From the NCBI GenBank assembly GCA_016873595.1, contig VGWZ01000065.1, positions 1 to 9,645 of the forward strand: a stretch of 9,645 nucleotides of DNA, in the 5' to 3' direction. Both the position numbers and the translations under genes were made by a program. The DNA comes from Nitrospira sp. (GTDB lineage Bacteria > Nitrospirota > Thermodesulfovibrionia > Thermodesulfovibrionales > SM23-35). Within the stretch, counting starts at the first letter, position 1, and each line of letters opens with the position of its first letter. Below the pieces are notes generated by a model that saw nothing but the letters and a program-made list of their open reading frames with translations, did not search any database and was not told where the DNA came from. Positions 6,341-9,645 of the stretch are shown piece by piece.

Positions 6341-7416
6341 GGCTTTCTCTCCTTTGCGGTAATCGTGAAAAGTGTTCGGTTCTGAGAAGAGGGTTTTGCA
6401 TCAGCAATATTAACCTGAGTGAGAAACTTCTCAAGATTACTCTTTATCTGTTGCACATCGCTGAGAGAAGGGCACTCACCCTTCAGAATTATCCGTTCCT
6501 TATCTATTGTTATCTCGTGAAAGGACATGCCTGGTTTGCTCACCTGGGTTAAGTCAAGGAACAACAGAAGTGGAGATACCCCGATAAAAGACCTTTCCTT
6601 TTCTTTTAACGCTTTAAGATGTGCCTTTATCTGGTGCAGTTCATTCGTGATTTTCTTTTCTTGCGGAAAGATACCTGTATAGGTCTTTCGCATGTCATCT
6701 CTGACAGATGAAATCGCTCTCTTAGTCGAGATTATATTCAAAGCCATGTCGGATAAAAACACGAGCAGCAAAAGCACAAAGAGGGTTGCAGCAAATTTGA
6801 GCGACTTTTTTGTCTTTTCAGTATCTAATGTGTAGGAAAGTTCACCTGTCCTGAGATTAATGGTTGGCCTGTCTATTTCTTTTATTGCTCCATTTATACG
6901 ATCTTCACTGCCTATCGGCTTCGGGTTGATGAGCAAGTGTGTGATCTCCTCATTCGATGTGAGTGAACCAATAAGGGAAGCAAGCTCTATGGATGTTACG
7001 ACTTTTGGGTCAATCTTTAATAACTTAAGCTTTTCGAGAATCTTTCTCAGTGCATCCTTCATAACATATACTGCAAGTAACTTATATTTTCCATTACTCT
7101 CACCTATTATATGGGCGTCAAAAACAGCAGAGTCAGGGCTCCCGAGAATAAGACCATTAAGTTCAAATGGGAGCACTTCTTTTATTTTGCTCGTATCAGA
7201 GAATGGGAGTTCCAATGTCCTGAAATTCAAAAGGCTTAGAGGTAAACTCAGGTATGACTCCTCTATGTCGTTGAATATTCTATTGATACTGAAAAGATCT
7301 TTTTCACTGATAGGGGTGTTGATTGTATCTTTTACCCTATAGGTGCCTCCATTTTTTTCAAGTATATAAATGAAGAGTTCTTCTTCTTTCAGATCAAAAA
7401 AGGCTACCCTTTTCAT
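6337..7416 (-). CDS. gspL: Type II secretion system protein GspL
   Basis: This 359-aa protein has three parts: a cytoplasmic actin-like domain (about 1-200) with the GspL/PilM-type motifs LPFELNGLI (82-90) and NLRTGELSY (187-195); one membrane helix (about 207-229); and a periplasmic region with a helical linker (about 250-275) and a PilN-like ferredoxin fold (about 290-356). GspL recruits the GspE ATPase to the membrane and pairs with GspM and the GspF platform. The length is slightly below that of enterobacterial GspL. The ATG lies 3 nt after the gspK stop, and AAGGAG embedded in the last gspK codons serves as ribosome site. Its stop overlaps the gspM start. Confidence 0.92.
   Translation of the reverse strand: MKRVAFFDLKEEELFIYILEKNGGTYRVKDTINTPISEKDLFSINRIFNDIEESYLSLPLSLLNFRTLELPFSDTSKIKEVLPFELNGLILGSPDSAVFDAHIIGESNGKYKLLAVYVMKDALRKILEKLKLLKIDPKVVTSIELASLIGSLTSNEEITHLLINPKPIGSEDRINGAIKEIDRPTINLRTGELSYTLDTEKTKKSLKFAATLFVLLLLVFLSDMALNIISTKRAISSVRDDMRKTYTGIFPQEKKITNELHQIKAHLKALKEKERSFIGVSPLLLFLDLTQVSKPGMSFHEITIDKERIILKGECPSLSDVQQIKSNLEKFLTQVNIADAKPSSQNRTLFTITAKERKP
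6349..6355 (-). promoter_or_regulatory. Shine-Dalgarno sequence supporting the TTG start of gspM
   Basis: AAAGGAG on the minus strand, inside the last codons of gspL, stands 8 nt before the TTG at 6340. No in-frame ATG is available near the membrane segment, so this site is the main reason to accept the non-ATG start. Confidence 0.6.
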
Positions 7417-7419
7417 TTC

Positions 7420-8349
7420 CTATATCTCCTTCCAGTATCTGACAGTTGCACTGCTCCCGAATATTTCAAGGACACTCTCTATAACCTTTTTTATACCCCC
7501 TTCCGTTGCAGTAGATATTATACGAAAATGTGTACCTTTTACATCTATCTTTTCTATAATTGGTCCGCTTATAGCCATGTTTTCAAAACCTGCAACTTTG
7601 GTAATATTACCACTTTCTACAAAAGGAGTTATCTCTCTGTATCTCACAATCCGTTCTGCCTTCTCCTTATCTATAAATTCTGAAAGAGACACAAGAACAG
7701 GAACTTCAGCTCCGTTAATATTTATCCGTCCATTTCCATAGATTGTGACATAAGGCACTATTTTTTCATAAATCGTTCTGTCTATACCGGGGATCAAAAG
7801 GAGTTCATCAATACTATCGAGGAACCAGTTCTTTGATGCTTTTTCAGAATCAGATAGCCGCGGTTCTTTATCAGGGTCAATCCAGTCTACAATTCTGTCA
7901 GCAATAACTGATTCAATGTCTAAGGCTCCAAGGAGTCTTATAAAAGAATTATACGCTTTTTCATTCAATAAGCCATTTGAATAAACCATTGAATTTATAT
8001 TGAACTTCGAATTTTCATCCTCAATCCTCAGGAACACTGTCCCTTTAAAATCTTCGAATGGATTATTGAGCGGGATGTCCAGAGATCCCGGATACGTATA
8101 AAGATACTGTCTGGTATTCTCAAGAATAACCTTTGAGGCAAGTTTCACCCCGGATTTTGCAACAAAAGAAAGTCTCTGTGAGGTCTTCCAGTTATACAGG
8201 GCATTTGTGTTTGTGTACACTGCATAGGAGAACTCTACAACCAGCGCAGTGATGAGAGCAAGCACTAAAAGTGTCAGAACTAAGGCAACACCTTCGGTAT
8301 TGCCAATTGCCGATTGTGGATTGCCGATTATATATTTTCTATTTTCCAT
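7420..8349 (-). CDS. gspK: Type II secretion minor pseudopilin GspK
   Basis: This 309-aa protein is the large minor pseudopilin that caps the pseudopilus tip together with GspI and GspJ. A 20-residue leader ends in NTEG, and prepilin peptidase cleavage would leave VALVLTLLVLALITALVVEF. Residue +5 of the mature protein is not glutamate, which is a hallmark of GspK. The globular part shows DWIDPDKEPR (155-164), the helical LLLIPGIDRTIYEKIVPYVT (183-202) and NGRININGAEVPVLVSL (206-222), all typical of the family's inserted alpha domain and closing strands. The leader codons include a four-unit 7-bp tandem array (8302-8329), so a change in unit number would shift the frame. No clear Shine-Dalgarno sequence precedes the ATG, which follows the gspJ stop by 9 nt, so translation is probably by re-initiation after gspJ. 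Confidence 0.93.
   Translation of the reverse strand: MENRKYIIGNPQSAIGNTEGVALVLTLLVLALITALVVEFSYAVYTNTNALYNWKTSQRLSFVAKSGVKLASKVILENTRQYLYTYPGSLDIPLNNPFEDFKGTVFLRIEDENSKFNINSMVYSNGLLNEKAYNSFIRLLGALDIESVIADRIVDWIDPDKEPRLSDSEKASKNWFLDSIDELLLIPGIDRTIYEKIVPYVTIYGNGRININGAEVPVLVSLSEFIDKEKAERIVRYREITPFVESGNITKVAGFENMAISGPIIEKIDVKGTHFRIISTATEGGIKKVIESVLEIFGSSATVRYWKEI
8302..8329 (-). repeat. Heptanucleotide tandem repeat (4 units) in the gspK leader
   Basis: Four adjoining 7-bp units on the plus strand: GCCAATT, GCCGATT, GTGGATT, GCCGATT. Read on the minus strand (AATCGGC-like), they encode leader residues within IIGNPQSAIGN, upstream of the prepilin cleavage site. Two units are identical and the others differ at one or two positions. 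The array begins about 20 nt after the start codon, and flanking units are too degenerate to count. Confidence 0.75.
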
Positions 8350-8358
8350 TTTTTAATT

Positions 8359-8985
8359 TTATATTGTTATTCCTGTCTTTGGTTTTGCAATCTCGAATAG
8401 CGTAACTGTCTTATTTTTTAGCCGTGTTGTTAACGTAATTCTTATGTCCTGAGGAATAGTACGGGTTAAAGAACTATCCCAGGTTTTTGTCCAGGTATCT
8501 TTATAGTTCACCTCTACAGTAAAAGCCTCAATATCCTCGACAACCTCAAAACCTTCAGCCACATTTTCAGGAGTATAGGCAGAAGTTAATTCTTTCATGA
8601 GTACCAATTTTTTATCTTTTTCTTTGATAAAGTAAGCTATCCTTGAGAGGCCGGGTCTCAGGGTTGAAAATGTGGTAAAAACAAGTTTTGACGTTTGTTT
8701 CCCATAGATATCTCTGTCTTCTACTTTGAATAGGGAATTTTTATTCACTGGATCATAGAGAATGGAATCAATATCCCTCCTCATTGTATCAATAGACATT
8801 CTGCATTCCTGGAGTTTCACAAGCGATTCATCAAGCCCATCCATTGCTTTGTGAGAGAGGAAGAACGTGCTATAAAGTGCGGCAAGAATTATGGAGAGTA
8901 TCGCAAAGGCAACCAGCACTTCAATAAGGGTGAAACCCTTCTTCGTGACGAGTGATGAGTGACGAGTGACGAGTATTTTTTTCAT
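8359..8985 (-). CDS. gspJ: Type II secretion minor pseudopilin GspJ
   Basis: This 208-aa prepilin carries the classical N-methylation motif KKG/FTLIEVL (cleavage after Gly17, Glu at +5) followed by a hydrophobic helix to about residue 38, then a globular domain ending with the GspJ-like IPQDIRITLTTR (177-188). GspJ forms the tip complex with GspI and GspK. The leader (MKKILVTRHSSLVTKKG) is longer than usual, because 28 bases of it are a 7-bp tandem repeat (8945-8972), and it follows an A7 run after the ATG. The start overlaps the gspI stop by 4 nt (ATGA) with no strong ribosome site, so it is coupled to gspI. Confidence 0.93.
   Translation of the reverse strand: MKKILVTRHSSLVTKKGFTLIEVLVAFAILSIILAALYSTFFLSHKAMDGLDESLVKLQECRMSIDTMRRDIDSILYDPVNKNSLFKVEDRDIYGKQTSKLVFTTFSTLRPGLSRIAYFIKEKDKKLVLMKELTSAYTPENVAEGFEVVEDIEAFTVEVNYKDTWTKTWDSSLTRTIPQDIRITLTTRLKNKTVTLFEIAKPKTGITI
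8945..8972 (-). repeat. Heptanucleotide tandem repeat (4 units) in the gspJ leader
   Basis: Four adjoining plus-strand units: GTGACGA, GTGATGA, GTGACGA, GTGACGA; only one base departs from a perfect repeat. On the minus strand it is TCGTCAC-like and encodes most of VTRHSSLVT between the start codon and the prepilin cleavage site. The near identity suggests recent expansion or active slippage. Confidence 0.85.
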
Positions 8986-9329
8986 TTTGATTTTGGACTT
9001 TGAATGAGTTCTGCGAGTTTCACTTCTTCCTTACCATTGCTTACCACAACATAAATTACTGAAAAACCAGGGAAGGGGGATTCCTTCGTACCAGTAACAT
9101 AACGGTAACCGGAATATGGTTCAGGAAATTCACCTTTGGTGACTGCTGGATTTTTCTCGATTTCAGACATCTTAGCTTTTGCAAGCAGCGAGGCAACAGT
9201 TACTTTTTCGTGCTTTTCTGCGATACTGAGATGGTAATTTAATGTGTAGAGTAAAGTAACAAGAAGCCCTCCAATAACTGCGAGTGAAATCATAATCTCG
9301 AGAAGGGTAAACCCATTTTCATCCTTCAT
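8982..9329 (-). CDS. gspI: Type II secretion minor pseudopilin GspI
   Basis: This 115-aa protein, a normal length for GspI, has a short leader MKDENG, prepilin cleavage before FTLLEIMISLAVIGGLLVTLL (Glu at +5), a membrane helix, and a small globular domain with the typical KAKMSEIE segment (residues 51-58). GspI seeds the pseudopilus tip with GspJ and GspK. The ATG at 9329 is 3 nt after the gspH stop and uses the AAGGA of a tandem 7-bp repeat (9320-9347) as ribosome site, six bases upstream. The other ATGs in that array are out of frame. The gspI stop overlaps the gspJ start. Confidence 0.93.
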   Translation of the reverse strand: MKDENGFTLLEIMISLAVIGGLLVTLLYTLNYHLSIAEKHEKVTVASLLAKAKMSEIEKNPAVTKGEFPEPYSGYRYVTGTKESPFPGFSVIYVVVSNGKEEVKLAELIQSPKSK

Positions 9330-9347
9330 AATTCATCCTTCATCCTT
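9320..9347 (-). repeat. Heptanucleotide tandem repeat (4 units) at the gspH/gspI junction
   Basis: Four plus-strand units: CATCCTT, CATAATT, CATCCTT, CATCCTT. On the minus strand the unit is AAGGATG, which contains both a Shine-Dalgarno core (AAGGA) and an ATG. The array encodes the last codons and stop of gspH, the ribosome site and start of gspI, and the first codons of gspI. Because the period is seven, the four ATGs do not share one frame; the third (9329) opens gspI. Confidence 0.8.
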
Positions 9348-9645
9348 TATTTTCGCTCTTCCACTCAGTGGGTTAAATAAAACGGACAATTCTCTGTCAC
9401 TATCTTTTAATGTGATAATTAGATTTTCTTGAAGACCAAGGGGGTTAAAGAATAAAGTAATCTCACCTCTGGAAATGTTTTTTGTTGCAGTTGTGGATAT
9501 ATTCAGAAGGCTGTTAAATTTTTCTGAACGTTCGCCCTCTGGTGTACTCCACGTCGCAGTTTTAGTATCAAGGTTGAGTGTGAGGAAGTATGTCTCTTTT
9601 CTTGAAATCGCAGTGTCATTTAAATATCTTAAGAGAGAAGCTATT
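9333..9645 (-). CDS. gspH: Type II secretion minor pseudopilin GspH, C-terminal 103 residues (partial)
   Basis: The frame enters from the right edge without a start, so I translated it by hand from 9644. It gives 103 residues beginning IASLLRYLNDTAISRKETYF and ending NPLSGRAKIKDEG before TGA (9335-9333). The ending with NPLSGRA and the beta-rich body (TYFLTLNLDTKTATW, GEITLFFNPLG) match the GspH/FimT C-terminal domain. GspH is the minor pseudopilin that links the tip complex to the main pseudopilus. The prepilin motif and hydrophobic helix lie outside the window. The last residues KDEG are encoded by the tandem repeat shared with the gspI start, so the C-terminus may be variable. Confidence 0.85.
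   Translation of the reverse strand, partial: IASLLRYLNDTAISRKETYFLTLNLDTKTATWSTPEGERSEKFNSLLNISTTATKNISRGEITLFFNPLGLQENLIITLKDSDRELSVLFNPLSGRAKIKDEG

Noticed and set aside
335..7741. Many plus-strand open frames of 60-160 codons across the window
   Set aside because: Each lies antisense to a well-supported minus-strand gene, lacks ribosome sites and shows low-complexity, serine/leucine-rich shadow translations.
8302..9347. CRISPR array or minisatellite explanation for the short repeats in the gsp genes
   Set aside because: Units are 7 bp, directly adjoining with no spacers, and lie inside coding leaders; there are no cas genes.

Overview
The window is a block of a diderm bacterial chromosome in which every supported gene is on the minus strand. 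Reading in the direction of transcription (high to low coordinates), it holds the distal part of a type II secretion operon, then a repeat-filled gap, then a four-gene operon for phosphoenolpyruvate (PEP) metabolism, then the start of a small secreted protein. The low-to-moderate GC content, the diderm secretion system, the PEP synthase flanked by regulators and a methyltransferase-like family mainly known from archaea would fit an anaerobe of Nitrospirota (Thermodesulfovibrionia-like) or deltaproteobacterial grade. This placement is inference; no marker gene is present.

Region 5061-9645: gspH (cut by the window edge), gspI, gspJ, gspK, gspL, gspM and gspN. They are tightly packed, with 4-nt overlaps or gaps of 3-9 nt, and the last two start at TTG and GTG. 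gspH-K encode the minor pseudopilins that build the pseudopilus tip, gspL/M the inner-membrane platform, and gspN an AsmA-like accessory protein. Three tandem arrays of exactly four 7-bp units lie at the gspH/gspI junction and inside the leader-peptide codons of gspJ and gspK. Each array has a different unit sequence. Seven is not a multiple of three, so a copy-number change in gspJ or gspK would shift the reading frame.

Region 4784-5060 is non-coding. It carries three related small palindromes (8-bp stems, 5-nt loops). One is split in two by a 48-bp segment that contains another copy. A good sigma70-type promoter (4814-4842) lies just before the next operon and settles the start codon of its first gene.

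Region 298-4783: a PEP-synthase-type regulatory protein (bifunctional kinase/pyrophosphorylase family), PEP synthase ppsA, a UPF0146 protein, and a second regulatory protein that looks like the type acting on pyruvate, phosphate dikinase. The last three are joined by a 1-nt and a 4-nt overlap. PEP synthase converts pyruvate to PEP. The regulators are expected to switch it (and possibly a dikinase elsewhere) off and on by phosphorylating the threonine two residues before the catalytic histidine, which is present in this PpsA (Thr404/His406). Region 1-251 holds the start of a signal-peptide protein with its own promoter.
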